A stretch of DNA of 37,894 nt from JBFKPQ01 sp041628225 (GCA_041628225.1 JBFKPQ010000006.1:1-37894), one strand, 5' to 3'. Counted from the stretch's first letter, positions 23,012 to 30,972 are shown. Made by a program: numbers and translations. The notes: generated by a model from the sequence alone, not told the origin.

Positions 23012-23275
23012 ATGATGGAAACCCACGAAATGGAAGATTGGCGTGAGCTGGCGGCATGCCTGGACGAGGATCACGATCGGTTCTTTCCGGATGATGCCGA
23101 CCTAGGTGCGATCGGGGCTGCCAAAGCCATTTGCTCCGGCTGTCCAGTGGCCGACGAGTGCCTCACCTATGCGATCGAGACGAATCAGTCGATCGGTATC
23201 TGGGGTGGTCTGACCGCGCGAGAACGCCGCAGGGTCAAGCGCGATTGGATGGAAGAGATCCGGCGGGCCAGCTGA
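23012..23275 (+). CDS. WhiB-family iron-sulfur transcriptional regulator
   Basis: A small actinobacterial regulator of 87 residues that carries a [4Fe-4S] cluster and works with the primary sigma factor. The four Cys are in AACLDEDHDRFF and ICSGCPVADEC (C-x2-C-x5-C), which match the cluster motif, and GIWGG is the sigma-contact turn before the basic end RRRVKRDW. It resembles the WhiB1/WhmE branch by length; I cannot fix the paralogue. Candidate starts are the ATGs at 23012, 23015 and 23030; the last gives the commonest family N-terminus (MEDWRELAAC). WhiB proteins respond to nitric oxide, oxygen or redox, so divergence from an oxygen-reducing copper oxidase is suggestive. The MaoC gene follows with its own promoter. 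Confidence 0.9.
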   Translation: MMETHEMEDWRELAACLDEDHDRFFPDDADLGAIGAAKAICSGCPVADECLTYAIETNQSIGIWGGLTARERRRVKRDWMEEIRRAS

Positions 23276-23285
23276 TCGGACTGCC

Positions 23286-23291
23286 TAGCAT
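23286..23291 (+). promoter_or_regulatory. -10 box TAGCAT of the MaoC-like gene
   Basis: TAGCAT lies 27 nt before the GTG at 23319, after the whiB stop. The leader has CGGAGG at 23308-23313, ending 5 nt before the GTG, which fixes that start. Confidence 0.45.
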
Positions 23292-23318
23292 TCGGGTCAT
23301 CGAATCCCGGAGGTCCAG

Positions 23319-23759
23319 GTGTCGGTGAGAGAACAGCTCGAGGCGAAGGTCGGGTCCGAGATCGGCGTGGGCGAATGGGTCGAGGTCGACCAATCACGGA
23401 TCGATCAGTTCGCCGAGGCCACCGGTGATCACCAATGGATCCACGTGGACACCGACAAGGCCGCACAGGGTCCGTTCGGAACCACGATCGCGCATGGCTT
23501 CTTGACCCTCAGCCTCATACCGGCCCTGGCGCCACGGATCGACGTCGACGGTGTGCGCATGGCGATCAACTACGGACTGGATCGTGTGCGATTCATATCG
23601 CCGGTGCCGACGGGTTCACGCGTGCGGGCGCGTTCGAAACTCCTCGAGGTCACCGACGTGGCCGGCGGCGTGCAAGTGAAGAACGAGATCACCATCGAAC
23701 TGGACGGCGCCACGAAGCCCGCCTGCGTGGCCGAGACGCTCACTCGGTTCTACGTCTAG
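23319..23759 (+). CDS. MaoC-like enoyl-CoA hydratase
   Basis: A single hot-dog domain of 146 residues that hydrates enoyl-CoA to (R)-3-hydroxyacyl-CoA or acts as a related dehydratase. The catalytic motif is ATGDHQWIHVDTDKA (Asp and His about 36 and 41), followed by GPFGTTIAHGFLTLSLIPAL. The C-terminal half (NYGLDRVRFISPVPTGSRVRA) is typical of the NodN/MaoC group. The GTG start has a strong CGGAGG ribosome site. Its neighbours do not form a fatty-acid cluster, though an acyl-CoA dehydrogenase lies 2 kb upstream. It converges with the DoxX-type gene with a 4-bp gap. Confidence 0.88.
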   Translation: MSVREQLEAKVGSEIGVGEWVEVDQSRIDQFAEATGDHQWIHVDTDKAAQGPFGTTIAHGFLTLSLIPALAPRIDVDGVRMAINYGLDRVRFISPVPTGSRVRARSKLLEVTDVAGGVQVKNEITIELDGATKPACVAETLTRFYV

Positions 23760-23763
23760 GGCG

Positions 23764-24303
23764 TCACTTCAGAAACGGCAGGCGGTGGACGAGTCGGGTC
23801 CGCTTCCAATGTGAACCCAGGCCCCAAACGTCCCCGGCGTCGGACATGACCAGCGCGCCCAGCATGAGCGCGTAGATGAGTCGCTCGTCGGTGATCGGGT
23901 TGGTCTCGGGTTGGAAGATGGCTGCGTAGATGGTGAGCAAGACCACCATGCCGGTCACCGCCGCGATCCGCATGCCGATGCCCAGGATCAAGGCCAGGCC
24001 GATCACGGCGCTTCCGACCATGAACAGCCAGTCGACCCAGGCCGAGCCGGCCAGCGCTCCCAGCAGGTCCGCCACGGCCTGGCCCGCCTCGAACTCGACG
24101 AAGGACGCCGACGGCGAACCCCCATTCACCCAGGCCGCCGATTGCGGTGTGGTGAATCCGAGTCCGAATGTCTTGTCGAGAAACGTCCAGAGAAAGGTCC
24201 AGCCGATGGCGATACGTACCAGCGCGGCGAACCGGTCGGCCATCGGGTAGTGGTGTTTGACGATCAGCGTGTCGCCCTCGCGGCGGCTGGTCAGCACGGC
24301 CAT
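23764..24303 (-). CDS. DoxX-family membrane protein
   Basis: A 179-residue inner-membrane protein with four or five helices (about 22-40, 77-98, 103-122, 137-156). ALVRIAIGWTFLWTFLDKTFGLGF begins the DoxX signature. Its family includes parts of thiosulfate-quinone oxidoreductase and a mycobacterial oxidoreductase complex member, but most copies have no known job. ESAxWxNGGSPxxSFV-like text (AAWVNGGSPSASFVEF) occurs in actinobacterial DoxX proteins. The ATG at 24303 has AGGAGGTGC upstream, a very strong ribosome site. It is a single gene divergent from DUF1876. Confidence 0.8.
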   Translation of the reverse strand: MAVLTSRREGDTLIVKHHYPMADRFAALVRIAIGWTFLWTFLDKTFGLGFTTPQSAAWVNGGSPSASFVEFEAGQAVADLLGALAGSAWVDWLFMVGSAVIGLALILGIGMRIAAVTGMVVLLTIYAAIFQPETNPITDERLIYALMLGALVMSDAGDVWGLGSHWKRTRLVHRLPFLK

Positions 24304-24446
24304 GGTGCACCTCCTGACCAACTGTCGCGGTTGCGCCGCACGCCTCGGTAGGGCCGCCGGTCACAGGTTGGCGGACAATAAGGACCTCGGACCCCTTGCC
24401 ATCGCGTCGCGAATTGGGGCAGACTGACCCCCAAGGAGGTGCGCGC

Positions 24447-24692
24447 ATGGAAAAGGACGTCGTGCTCAACCTCCATCTGGCCGAGGATGACGTCGACACG
24501 ATCGTCCACGCCACGCTCGATCTGCGTGGTGATCACTTCGAGGCGCTCGGGAAGGCCCGCCGCAATCCCATCGATCCGCCGATGCCGGTGGTCGGTGAGG
24601 AATTGGCGGTGGCGAGAGCACTCTCGGATCTGACGAGCCAGGTGATGGAAGCGGCCCAGCAGAAGATCGAGACGTTTCTCGTTCACACCTGA
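24447..24692 (+). CDS. DUF1876 small protein
   Basis: An 81-residue actinobacterial protein. LRGDHFEALGKARRNPIDPPMPVVGEELAVARALSDLTSQVMEAA contains the family signature, here from about residue 27. The fold of DUF1876 resembles a double-stranded-RNA-binding fold, but no RNA-binding role is established. The ATG at 24447 has AAGGAGGTG ending 6 nt upstream, a strong ribosome site. A GC hairpin terminator lies 23 bp after the stop. The gene is divergent from DoxX (143 bp between starts). Its promoter may be the TTGCCA/CAGACT pair about 40 bp upstream. Confidence 0.85.
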   Translation: MEKDVVLNLHLAEDDVDTIVHATLDLRGDHFEALGKARRNPIDPPMPVVGEELAVARALSDLTSQVMEAAQQKIETFLVHT

Positions 24693-24714
24693 CGGGCGTG
24701 ATCACGTAGCCGGG

Positions 24715-24736
24715 GACCCCGCCGGGAGGCGGGGTC
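24715..24736 (+). terminator. Hairpin terminator after the DUF1876 gene
   Basis: GACCCCGCC and its exact complement GGCGGGGTC surround a GGGA loop, a perfect 9-bp GC-rich stem. It lies just before the mscS promoter and therefore separates the two units. No U-tract follows. Confidence 0.65.
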
Positions 24737-24768
24737 ATCGGTATGTCTCGCGCAAGACGAACGCGCGG

Positions 24769-24774
24769 TAGCGT
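24769..24774 (+). promoter_or_regulatory. -10 box TAGCGT of mscS
   Basis: TAGCGT places the transcript start near 24781. That is downstream of the ATG at 24743, so the usable start is the GTG at 24803, which has GCAGGGA as a ribosome site. Confidence 0.45.
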
Positions 24775-24802
24775 TGCGGCAACAGCGAGGCAGGGAACGG
24801 CG

Positions 24803-25735
24803 GTGTTCGACGAACTCGATCCGGTGACGAACAACATCGTGTGGTCGGTGGTCATCGTCGTCGTGGCGCTCCTGTTGCGCTGGATCGTCGTGCGGGCCGT
24901 TCAGCGCCGCATCCACGACTCGGAACAGATCTTCCGAACCCGCAAGACGGTCACGTATTCGATCACCGTGGTCGCCATTGCGCTTTTGGCCCGCCAATGG
25001 GTCGACGAGACCAGCGACCTCGCCACCTTCTTCGGTCTCATCGGCGCCGGTCTCGTGGTGGCGCTCGGTGAGGTGGTGCGAAACCTCGCCGGCTGGGCTT
25101 ACATCATGCTGCGGACGCCGTTCCGGGTGGGCGACCGGGTCGAGGTCGCCGGCCAAGCCGGCGACGTCATCGACGTGCGCGTGCTGCGGTTCAGTCTCAT
25201 GGAGATCCGCGACTGGGTCGACGCCGACCAGTCGACCGGTCGGATCGTGCATGTTCCCAACGGGCTGCTGTTCACCAACGCGCTCGCCAACTTCACCCAG
25301 GGCTTTCATCACATCTGGCACGAGGTTCCGGTGCTCGTTACGTTCGAGAGCGACTGGCGACGCGCCGAGGAACTCGTACAACAGGCGTTGGACTACCACG
25401 CCATCGACGCGACCGAGATGGAGGCGTCGGCGGAACTCGCCAAAGCCTCGAAACACTTCTTCATCCGATATGGGGCCTTGACCCCGACGGTCTATCTCTC
25501 GGTGACGGGTGACGGCATCCTGCTGACGGGCCGGGTGCTCGTCAAGGCGCGGGAGCGCAGGTCGGTGAATGCGAAGATCTGGAAGCACGTGCTGACCGGC
25601 TTCGCCGACGAGCCGTCAGTCGAACTGGCCTACCGCACGGTGCGGATGGTCCACCGGCAGCCAGGGGAGATGGGCGACATCGCCACGCACGACGATGCCG
25701 CGTCGATCCGGTCGACCGTCGACCCCGGGATCTGA
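24803..25735 (+). CDS. Mechanosensitive ion channel, MscS family
   Basis: A pressure-relief channel that opens when membrane tension rises, for example on sudden dilution. From the GTG at 24803 it has 310 residues. Two transmembrane helices (about 11-32 and 47-66) precede the pore helix GLIGAGLVVALGEVVRNLAGWAYIM, followed by the beta domain (PFRVGDRVEVAGQAGDVIDVRVLRFSLMEIRD and GRIVHVPNGLLFTNALANF). The C-terminal cytoplasmic part is shorter than in E. coli MscS only at the end. An ATG 20 codons earlier is in frame but lies between the DUF1876 terminator and the -10 box. Its stop abuts that of msrB in the TGATCA palindrome. Confidence 0.85.
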   Translation: MFDELDPVTNNIVWSVVIVVVALLLRWIVVRAVQRRIHDSEQIFRTRKTVTYSITVVAIALLARQWVDETSDLATFFGLIGAGLVVALGEVVRNLAGWAYIMLRTPFRVGDRVEVAGQAGDVIDVRVLRFSLMEIRDWVDADQSTGRIVHVPNGLLFTNALANFTQGFHHIWHEVPVLVTFESDWRRAEELVQQALDYHAIDATEMEASAELAKASKHFFIRYGALTPTVYLSVTGDGILLTGRVLVKARERRSVNAKIWKHVLTGFADEPSVELAYRTVRMVHRQPGEMGDIATHDDAASIRSTVDPGI

Positions 25736-26131
25736 TCAGTCGTCGTTGGCGTCGAAGTCCAGGGCTGCGGAGTTGATGCAATAGCGCAGACCCGTCGGGC
25801 GCGGTCCGTCGGGAAAGATGTGGCCGAGGTGCGCTCCGCACCGTCCGCACTTCGCCTCGGTCCGCACCATGCCGTGCGATCGGTCCGTCTCTTCGACGAT
25901 GTCGGCGCCTTCGACGGGTTCCCAGTACGACGGCCATCCCGAACCGGACTCGTACTTCGTGTCCGAGGAGAACAACTCCTGGCCGCATCCGATGCAGCGG
26001 TAGGTGCCGGAGTCTTTCAGGTTCCAGTACGCCCCCGTGAACGGGCGCTCGGTGCCGGCCTGGCGGGTGATCCGATACTGCTCCGGGGTGAGTTTCGCCC
26101 GCCATTCCTCATCGGTGAGTTCGATGTTCAT
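25736..26131 (-). CDS. msrB: Peptide-methionine (R)-S-oxide reductase MsrB
   Basis: An antioxidant enzyme that reduces R-methionine sulfoxide in proteins. The 131 residues contain the zinc pairs CIGCG and CGRCG, the GSGWPSYW signature and the catalytic Cys in RYCINSAAL. It is cytoplasmic. The ATG at 26131 has an AGGAGG-like site upstream and lies 23 bp inside the end of the MFS gene on the same strand, so it is likely cotranscribed with the exporter. It needs thioredoxin for turnover; a thioredoxin-like gene lies in the nhaA operon but is not necessarily its partner. Confidence 0.95.
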   Translation of the reverse strand: MNIELTDEEWRAKLTPEQYRITRQAGTERPFTGAYWNLKDSGTYRCIGCGQELFSSDTKYESGSGWPSYWEPVEGADIVEETDRSHGMVRTEAKCGRCGAHLGHIFPDGPRPTGLRYCINSAALDFDANDD

Positions 26132-27524
26132 CTCGCACCTCCTGTTGTCGTTCCGAAACGTAGCCCCACACTGCCAACGCCAATCCCACCGCCATCATGC
26201 CCACCGGGATCCACAACACGTCGTGGATCCCCGTCACGATGGCCTCGGGTACGTCCTGGCCGCCGGCCCGGGTGGCTCGGATCGACCAGATCGTGGCGAG
26301 GACGCCGATACCCGTGATCTGACCGAGGATGCGTGTCAGGGTGAGCAGACCCGAGGCGATGCCGAGCCGTTCTGGCCGAACGGATCCCATGATGATCGAG
26401 TTGTTGGGGGACTGGAACATGCCCATGCCGATGCCGATCGGTGCCAGTAGCAGCAGGAACATCCACTCCGAGGTCATCGTGTCGAGCATTCGCGCCATCC
26501 CGTAGCCGACGATCAGCATGAACAGCCCGCCGATCGTGATGGGCCGTGACCCGATCTTGTCCGAGAGCCAGCCGCTGACCGGAGCCACGATCCCGAGAAC
26601 GAGCGGTGAGGCGCCCATGAGGAGCCCGACCTTGAGGTTGGAGAAACCGCGCGCTTCCTCCAGGTAGAACGGCAGCAGGATGAATACGCCGGCGATGGCG
26701 ACGAACGTCAAGAAGCCCGTCACGAGGTTGACGGTGAACAGGTGGTTGCGGAACAGGGAGAGTTCGATCATCGGTGACGCCACTCGCCGTTCGACGGTCA
26801 CGAAGGCGACCAGTGCCGCGATCGCGACGGCTCCCAGACCGAGGACCAACGCAGATCCGAACCCGAAGTCCTGGATGAGCGTGATGGCCAGCATGAGGGA
26901 CGTGAGGCCCACGGCCAGGATGCCGGCGCCGAGGTAGTCGAACCGTTCTCCGCCTCGTGGTTGGGTGTCGGGCACGAACCGAGCGGCTGTGAAGGCGCCG
27001 AGCAATCCGATGGGGATGTTGACGAGGAAGATCCAGCGCCAGTCGGCCACGTCGAGGATCACGCCGCCCAAGCCCGGTCCGATGGCGATGCCGACCGACA
27101 CGATCGTGCCGGACAGGCCGAGCGCCTTGCCGCGTTCGGAAGCAGGGAAGGCCTCGGTGAGGATGGCGATACCGAGCGCGAGGATCATCGAAGCGCCTAT
27201 GGCCTGCAACACTCGGAAGCCGATGAGCGCTCCGACCGTCGGCGAGAATCCCGCCAGCGCAGATGCGGCCACGAACACGAGGTAGCCGGTCGTGTAGATG
27301 CGCTTTTTTCCGTAGATGTCCCCGAGGCGTCCCACCATCAACGTGAGGGTTCCCTGCGTGAGCGAGTAGGCGAGGATCACCCATTGGACCGCCGAGAATC
27401 CGGCGCCGAACTCCTCGCGGAGCGTGGGGAGCGCGACGTTCATGATGCTGCCGTCGACGGTGGACAAGAAGATGCCCATGGCGACCGCAAGCATGACGAA
27501 CCACTTGCGGGAGTAGTCGGTCAT
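26109..27524 (-). CDS. MFS transporter, DHA2 (14-helix) drug-export family
   Basis: A proton-driven exporter of 471 residues with 14 predicted membrane helices. VDGSIMNVALPTLREEF with VQWVILAYSLTQGTLTLMVGRLGDIYGKKRIYTTGY are the classical motifs D1 and A (RLGDIYGKKR), and GLSGTIVSVGIAIGPGLGGVILD is motif C, which marks exporters. Substrates are usually antibiotics, dyes or antiseptics. I use the ATG at 27524, 10 nt after a TAGCCT box, rather than an in-frame reading start 18 codons upstream. The gene overlaps msrB by 23 bp. No regulator is next to it. Confidence 0.88.
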   Translation of the reverse strand: MTDYSRKWFVMLAVAMGIFLSTVDGSIMNVALPTLREEFGAGFSAVQWVILAYSLTQGTLTLMVGRLGDIYGKKRIYTTGYLVFVAASALAGFSPTVGALIGFRVLQAIGASMILALGIAILTEAFPASERGKALGLSGTIVSVGIAIGPGLGGVILDVADWRWIFLVNIPIGLLGAFTAARFVPDTQPRGGERFDYLGAGILAVGLTSLMLAITLIQDFGFGSALVLGLGAVAIAALVAFVTVERRVASPMIELSLFRNHLFTVNLVTGFLTFVAIAGVFILLPFYLEEARGFSNLKVGLLMGASPLVLGIVAPVSGWLSDKIGSRPITIGGLFMLIVGYGMARMLDTMTSEWMFLLLLAPIGIGMGMFQSPNNSIIMGSVRPERLGIASGLLTLTRILGQITGIGVLATIWSIRATRAGGQDVPEAIVTGIHDVLWIPVGMMAVGLALAVWGYVSERQQEVRDEHRTHR

Positions 27525-27534
27525 CGAAGCAACC

Positions 27535-27540
27535 AGGCTA
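27535..27540 (-). promoter_or_regulatory. -10 box TAGCCT of the MFS-msrB operon
   Basis: On the minus strand TAGCCT ends 10 nt before the ATG at 27524, so the leader should be only a few bases. There is no ribosome site in the gap. Confidence 0.4.
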
Positions 27541-27622
27541 GGGCGTCGTAACGGCGCGGTCGCCGCCTCCCCCGGCAATCGAACCAGGATGGCGGTGGTC
27601 GACGGAGCCGCGCTCCCTGGCC

Positions 27623-28735
27623 CTACTCGTCGATGATGATCGTCACCAGGCTGCCCGTGCCCTCAGGAGCGACCGTCACCACGAGGAGTCGGTCTCCCAT
27701 CTCGTACTGGAGGAGCGTGGTGCCCGCCGACGAGAAGGGCGGTTCGGTTTCGGTCCAGCCTTCGGCGGCCAGCTCGGTTTGGTAGAAGGCGACGATGTCT
27801 GCAGGGTCCTGGGCGCTCTGGTAGCTGGCCAGGCCGGTGGCCGAGAAGAGGTTGGTCGCATCGTCAGCGATCGGAACGCCTTCCGGACCGGCAGCCGACT
27901 CGGAGCAGTCGTCGGGTATGGCGACCTCGACGGGATCGTTGATGTCCGAGATGGCGAACTCGAGGCGGACGTCGCCCTGATCGCCGTCCTCGAAGAAGTT
28001 CTGACTGCCGGTCCCGCTCATCTCGAAGAACAGCACCGCGTCGAGGTCGGGCGAGTAATAGAACTGGCCGGTGGCTTCGTCGAACGACTCGTCGGCGGCG
28101 AGTTCGAGACCCTCCTCGTCGACCTCGTAGATCTCGACGTCGTACCCTTCGTAGGTCGTCGTCCCGATCTGCTCGGCGTCGGCGAGTTCTTCGAAGAGCT
28201 CGTCGGGCGGGCTGAAGGCTCCGGCCAGGAAGTCCTCCGGGTCCATGTTCGGCGGATTCGTGACGCACCCGAGGCCGGGAATCGAGGCGAACGTGCTCCC
28301 GTCGAGCACGACGAATCGGATGTCGCCAGCCGGCACGTCGTCGCCGAGGTCCATGCCTTCGAAACGGATCGAGATGTCGCTGGCCGGAGGCTCCTTCTGG
28401 AAGGCGGTCGCCAGCACGAAGACGCGGTTGGTAGCTGCGCCGGCGATGTCGGTGCCCTCGAACTGCACGGTCATGGTGTAGCGGTACGAGTCGATGTCGT
28501 CGCGTGCGAACAGCACGTCGGGGCTGGCCCGGTCCGGACTGGGGTTGGGCGCGGCCGAGTCGGTCGACGTCGAGGTGGTGGAGGGCGGCGTGGTGTTCGA
28601 AGCGGCCGTGGTGGTCGGCGCCGAGGTAGTGGTCGGCGGCTCGGAGGTGGCTTCGGTGGTCGCAGAACCGTCGCCGCCACAGGCGGCGACGAACACGAAC
28701 AACGCACAAGCGATACGGACGATGTTGCGACTCAT
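27623..28735 (-). CDS. Secreted lipoprotein with Thr-rich linker, unknown function
   Basis: A 370-residue lipoprotein. The signal is basic then hydrophobic and ends in the lipobox FVAAC (Cys19), so the protein is lipidated and faces outside. A linker of about 50 residues rich in Thr, Ser, Pro and Ala (about 24-72) spaces the domain from the membrane. The globular part contains repeated acidic text (DPEDFLAGAFSPPDELFEELADAEQ, EVDEEGLELAADESF) and resembles LppX/LprG-like folds only loosely; I recognise no family. The C-terminal 60 residues (NLFSATGLASYQSAQDPADIVAFYQTELAAEGW) look like a small second domain. The ATG at 28735 has GGGGGG upstream. The gene is divergent from the serine protease. 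Confidence 0.75.
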   Translation of the reverse strand: MSRNIVRIACALFVFVAACGGDGSATTEATSEPPTTTSAPTTTAASNTTPPSTTSTSTDSAAPNPSPDRASPDVLFARDDIDSYRYTMTVQFEGTDIAGAATNRVFVLATAFQKEPPASDISIRFEGMDLGDDVPAGDIRFVVLDGSTFASIPGLGCVTNPPNMDPEDFLAGAFSPPDELFEELADAEQIGTTTYEGYDVEIYEVDEEGLELAADESFDEATGQFYYSPDLDAVLFFEMSGTGSQNFFEDGDQGDVRLEFAISDINDPVEVAIPDDCSESAAGPEGVPIADDATNLFSATGLASYQSAQDPADIVAFYQTELAAEGWTETEPPFSSAGTTLLQYEMGDRLLVVTVAPEGTGSLVTIIIDE

Positions 28736-28764
28736 GGCAGGTCCCCCCTGTTCGGTGCCACTCC

Positions 28765-28770
28765 AACCTA
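28765..28770 (-). promoter_or_regulatory. -10 box TAGGTT of the lipoprotein gene
   Basis: On the minus strand TAGGTT lies 29 nt before the ATG at 28735, leaving a leader with a G-rich ribosome site. It faces away from the protease promoter 46 bp to the right. Confidence 0.35.
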
Positions 28771-28816
28771 CCGCGTCGTGCAGACAGCAACCCTTTCGCC
28801 GGAGTGGTCGATCAAC

Positions 28817-28822
28817 TACCGT
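28817..28822 (+). promoter_or_regulatory. -10 box TACCGT of the secreted protease gene
   Basis: TACCGT lies 27 nt before the ATG at 28850. The leader has GAGAGGGAG and GAGGG, fitting a ribosome site. Confidence 0.4.
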
Positions 28823-28849
28823 CCGTGGGACGCGAGAGGGAGTCGAGGG

Positions 28850-29875
28850 ATGCGTCGCAAGACACTTCTGTTGCTGGTGGCGCTCGCCACCACGCTCACC
28901 ACCATCGGAACGACCGCCGCAGGTGCGCAGCCGCCGGAGTTCCCCGGGAACGACCGCGCTGCAGAGCACGCGCGGATCGTCGAGTACTGGACGCCGGACC
29001 GGGTTGCTCAGGCGATCCCCAGGGAGATGTTCCGCGACGGCGTGCCTACCGGGCACAAGCCGGGGCATACGCCGGGTGGCGGCGGCGGCAAGCCAGGCGG
29101 TGGCGGCGGCGGAGGTGGTGGCGGCGAGACCGCCGTCGGCGGCGCACCGTGGACGCTCGGCGGGCTCGTCAAGGCGACCACGGGCAAGGTCCTGTTCACC
29201 ATGGGTGGTGTGGACTACGTGTGTTCGGGCACGGTCGTCGACGACACGTCGAATTCCACGTCGCTCGTCCTGACGGCCGGCCACTGTGTCTACGACAGCG
29301 CCGACGGCTTCGCCACGAACTGGATGTTCTACCCCGACTACGAACATGCCGCGACGTTCGACTGCGGCTCGACCAGGTACGGGTGTTGGACCGCCACGGC
29401 ACTCGTCACCACGATGGCGTGGTCGGCCGGCGACTTCGACCACGACTACGGCTTCGCGGTGATGGGAGCGGGAGGTCTCGCAGGGACGGCACAGCTCGAT
29501 TCGACCGTGGGGGATCAAGCGATCGCCTTCAACCAGCAGCACCCGGCGTTCGTGTACTCGTTCGGGTATCCGCACGCGTCGCCGTACAACGGTCAGGACC
29601 TGATCTACTGCTCGGGCACCGACCGGGCCGACACCTTCGGTGGCAGCTCGACATTCGGCCTCAAGTGCGATATGACCGGTGGGTCGTCGGGCGGAGGCTG
29701 GTACATCGGCTTCGACGAGGCCACCGGCGCGGGCATGCTCACATCGGTCAACTCGTTCAAGTACCGCGGTGGGCCGATGAAGAGCTACATGTTCGGACCG
29801 TACTTCGGCGCATACGCGCAGAAGACGTACACCGCGGCCAAGACGGCTGGCGGAAACACGCTCGTGACGCCGTAG
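28850..29875 (+). CDS. Secreted trypsin-like serine protease with polyglycine linker
   Basis: A secreted protein of 341 residues. The signal peptide ends near residue 26 (AGA|Q). Residues 27-70 look like a short propeptide, followed by a flexible glycine run (about 76-92) and a chymotrypsin-fold domain. The catalytic triad is visible: His145 in LTAGHCVYD, Asp199 in DFDHDYGFAV and Ser280 in GGSSGGGW. Cys pairs at about 125/146, 172/179 and 254/273 should be disulfides. This resembles the V8/glutamyl endopeptidase-like trypsins of actinobacteria. The glycine linker is unusually long and uninterrupted. The gene is divergent from a Thr-rich lipoprotein gene and ends with a strong hairpin. Confidence 0.87.
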   Translation: MRRKTLLLLVALATTLTTIGTTAAGAQPPEFPGNDRAAEHARIVEYWTPDRVAQAIPREMFRDGVPTGHKPGHTPGGGGGKPGGGGGGGGGGETAVGGAPWTLGGLVKATTGKVLFTMGGVDYVCSGTVVDDTSNSTSLVLTAGHCVYDSADGFATNWMFYPDYEHAATFDCGSTRYGCWTATALVTTMAWSAGDFDHDYGFAVMGAGGLAGTAQLDSTVGDQAIAFNQQHPAFVYSFGYPHASPYNGQDLIYCSGTDRADTFGGSSTFGLKCDMTGGSSGGGWYIGFDEATGAGMLTSVNSFKYRGGPMKSYMFGPYFGAYAQKTYTAAKTAGGNTLVTP

Positions 29876-29893
29876 CTGCAGCATCGCCGGCTA

Positions 29894-29920
29894 GGAGGCT
29901 CCGGATATTCCGGAGCCTCC
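29894..29920 (+). terminator. Perfect 12-bp hairpin after the protease gene
   Basis: GGAGGCTCCGGA and its exact complement surround a 3-base loop (TAT). The outer pair GCATCG (29881-29886) and CGATGC (29920-29925) can add a second stem. No U-tract follows. Confidence 0.75.
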
Positions 29921-29936
29921 GATGCGTCATCACCGG

Positions 29937-29942
29937 TAGCGT
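29937..29942 (+). promoter_or_regulatory. -10 box TAGCGT of the GNAT-lipoprotein-glycerate kinase operon
   Basis: TAGCGT ends 7 nt before the ATG at 29950, directly after the protease terminator. A leaderless operon mRNA is predicted. Confidence 0.5.
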
Positions 29943-29949
29943 GGGGCCC

Positions 29950-30972
29950 ATGGGTCACCACATCGAACGGCTCGACACCGGCGACCTCGACGAGGTGGTC
30001 GTTGCCGGGCTCAACGACCATCTGAATCGGGCGCGGGCCGAAAAGGACCCGCATCTGCCGGCGCGGCCCCTCGACGAGCTGATCGGCATGCTGACCGGAC
30101 CTCCCGCCTTCCAGGAGCAGGTGTGGTTGGTGGCCCGGGACGGCGCAGCCGTCGTCGGATTTGGCCTGTTTCGGGCCGACGAAGGCATCGACTCGAATCG
30201 GCACGTCGCAGACATAGATGTCGGCGTCGATGAAACGTATCGGCGGCAGGGCATCGGGTCGGCGATCGTCGACGCGCTGGCCGCCGAGGGAGCTGGGAGG
30301 GATCGACCATTGCTCATCGGTGTGACCAGTTCCCGGGTTCCCGCCGGCGAAGCCTTCATGCGCCAACTCGGAGCCGATATGGCCATGGAGACCGTCACCA
30401 ACGAACTCACGATCGCCGATGTGGACGGCGATCTCATCCGGGCGTGGGCCCGTCGGCGCAACGATCTGGAACCCGAGTTCTCGTTCGAGGCGTGGGACGG
30501 GCCGGTTCCCGACTCCTCACTCGAAGAGGTGACGGAACTCCACCACGTCATGAACGATGCGCCCACCGACGATCTCGACATCGAAGACATGAAGTTCACC
30601 CCTGAGACGGTCCGGCAGTGGGAGGAGTACCTCGTGCGGCGGGGCATCGAGCGGTGGATGCTGGCGGCGCGCCACGTACCGTCGGGCCGGCTGGCGGGGT
30701 ACACCGAGATCGCCTTCAACCCCAATCTTCCAGCGCTCGGTCAGCAAGGCGATACCGGCGTGTTTCCCGAGTACCGCGGACGCGGCCTGGGCAAGTGCCT
30801 GAAGGGGCTCATGCTGGAACGCGTCATGGCAGAACGGCCCGGGATCGAGCGGGTCTGGACGGGCAACGCCTCCAGCAATGGTCCGATGCTGGCCATCAAC
30901 CGGGCGATGGGCTTCCAGGTCTACGAGGTGGAGAAGATCTGGCAGGTGAGGGTCGGTACGCTGGCGTCGTGA
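29950..30972 (+). CDS. Tandem-domain GNAT N-acetyltransferase
   Basis: An acetyl-CoA-dependent transferase of 340 residues with two GNAT domains. The first has the acetyl-CoA loop in VDETYRRQGIGSAIVDALA (about 95-115); the second has GVFPEYRGRGLGKCLKGLML (about 275-295) and TGNASSNGPMLAINRAMGFQ at the end. Two-domain GNAT proteins include mycothiol synthase (MshD) and various antibiotic-modifying enzymes; the substrate is not determined here. It is the first gene of a three-gene unit: its TGA overlaps the GTG of the lipoprotein gene (GTGA). The start is the ATG at 29950 with a -10 box 7 nt upstream and no ribosome site. Confidence 0.83.
   Translation: MGHHIERLDTGDLDEVVVAGLNDHLNRARAEKDPHLPARPLDELIGMLTGPPAFQEQVWLVARDGAAVVGFGLFRADEGIDSNRHVADIDVGVDETYRRQGIGSAIVDALAAEGAGRDRPLLIGVTSSRVPAGEAFMRQLGADMAMETVTNELTIADVDGDLIRAWARRRNDLEPEFSFEAWDGPVPDSSLEEVTELHHVMNDAPTDDLDIEDMKFTPETVRQWEEYLVRRGIERWMLAARHVPSGRLAGYTEIAFNPNLPALGQQGDTGVFPEYRGRGLGKCLKGLMLERVMAERPGIERVWTGNASSNGPMLAINRAMGFQVYEVEKIWQVRVGTLAS

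Noticed and set aside
24743..24802. ATG at 24743 as the start of the MscS gene
   Set aside because: It lies between a terminator hairpin (24715-24736) and the -10 box (24769-24774), so the mRNA would start after it.
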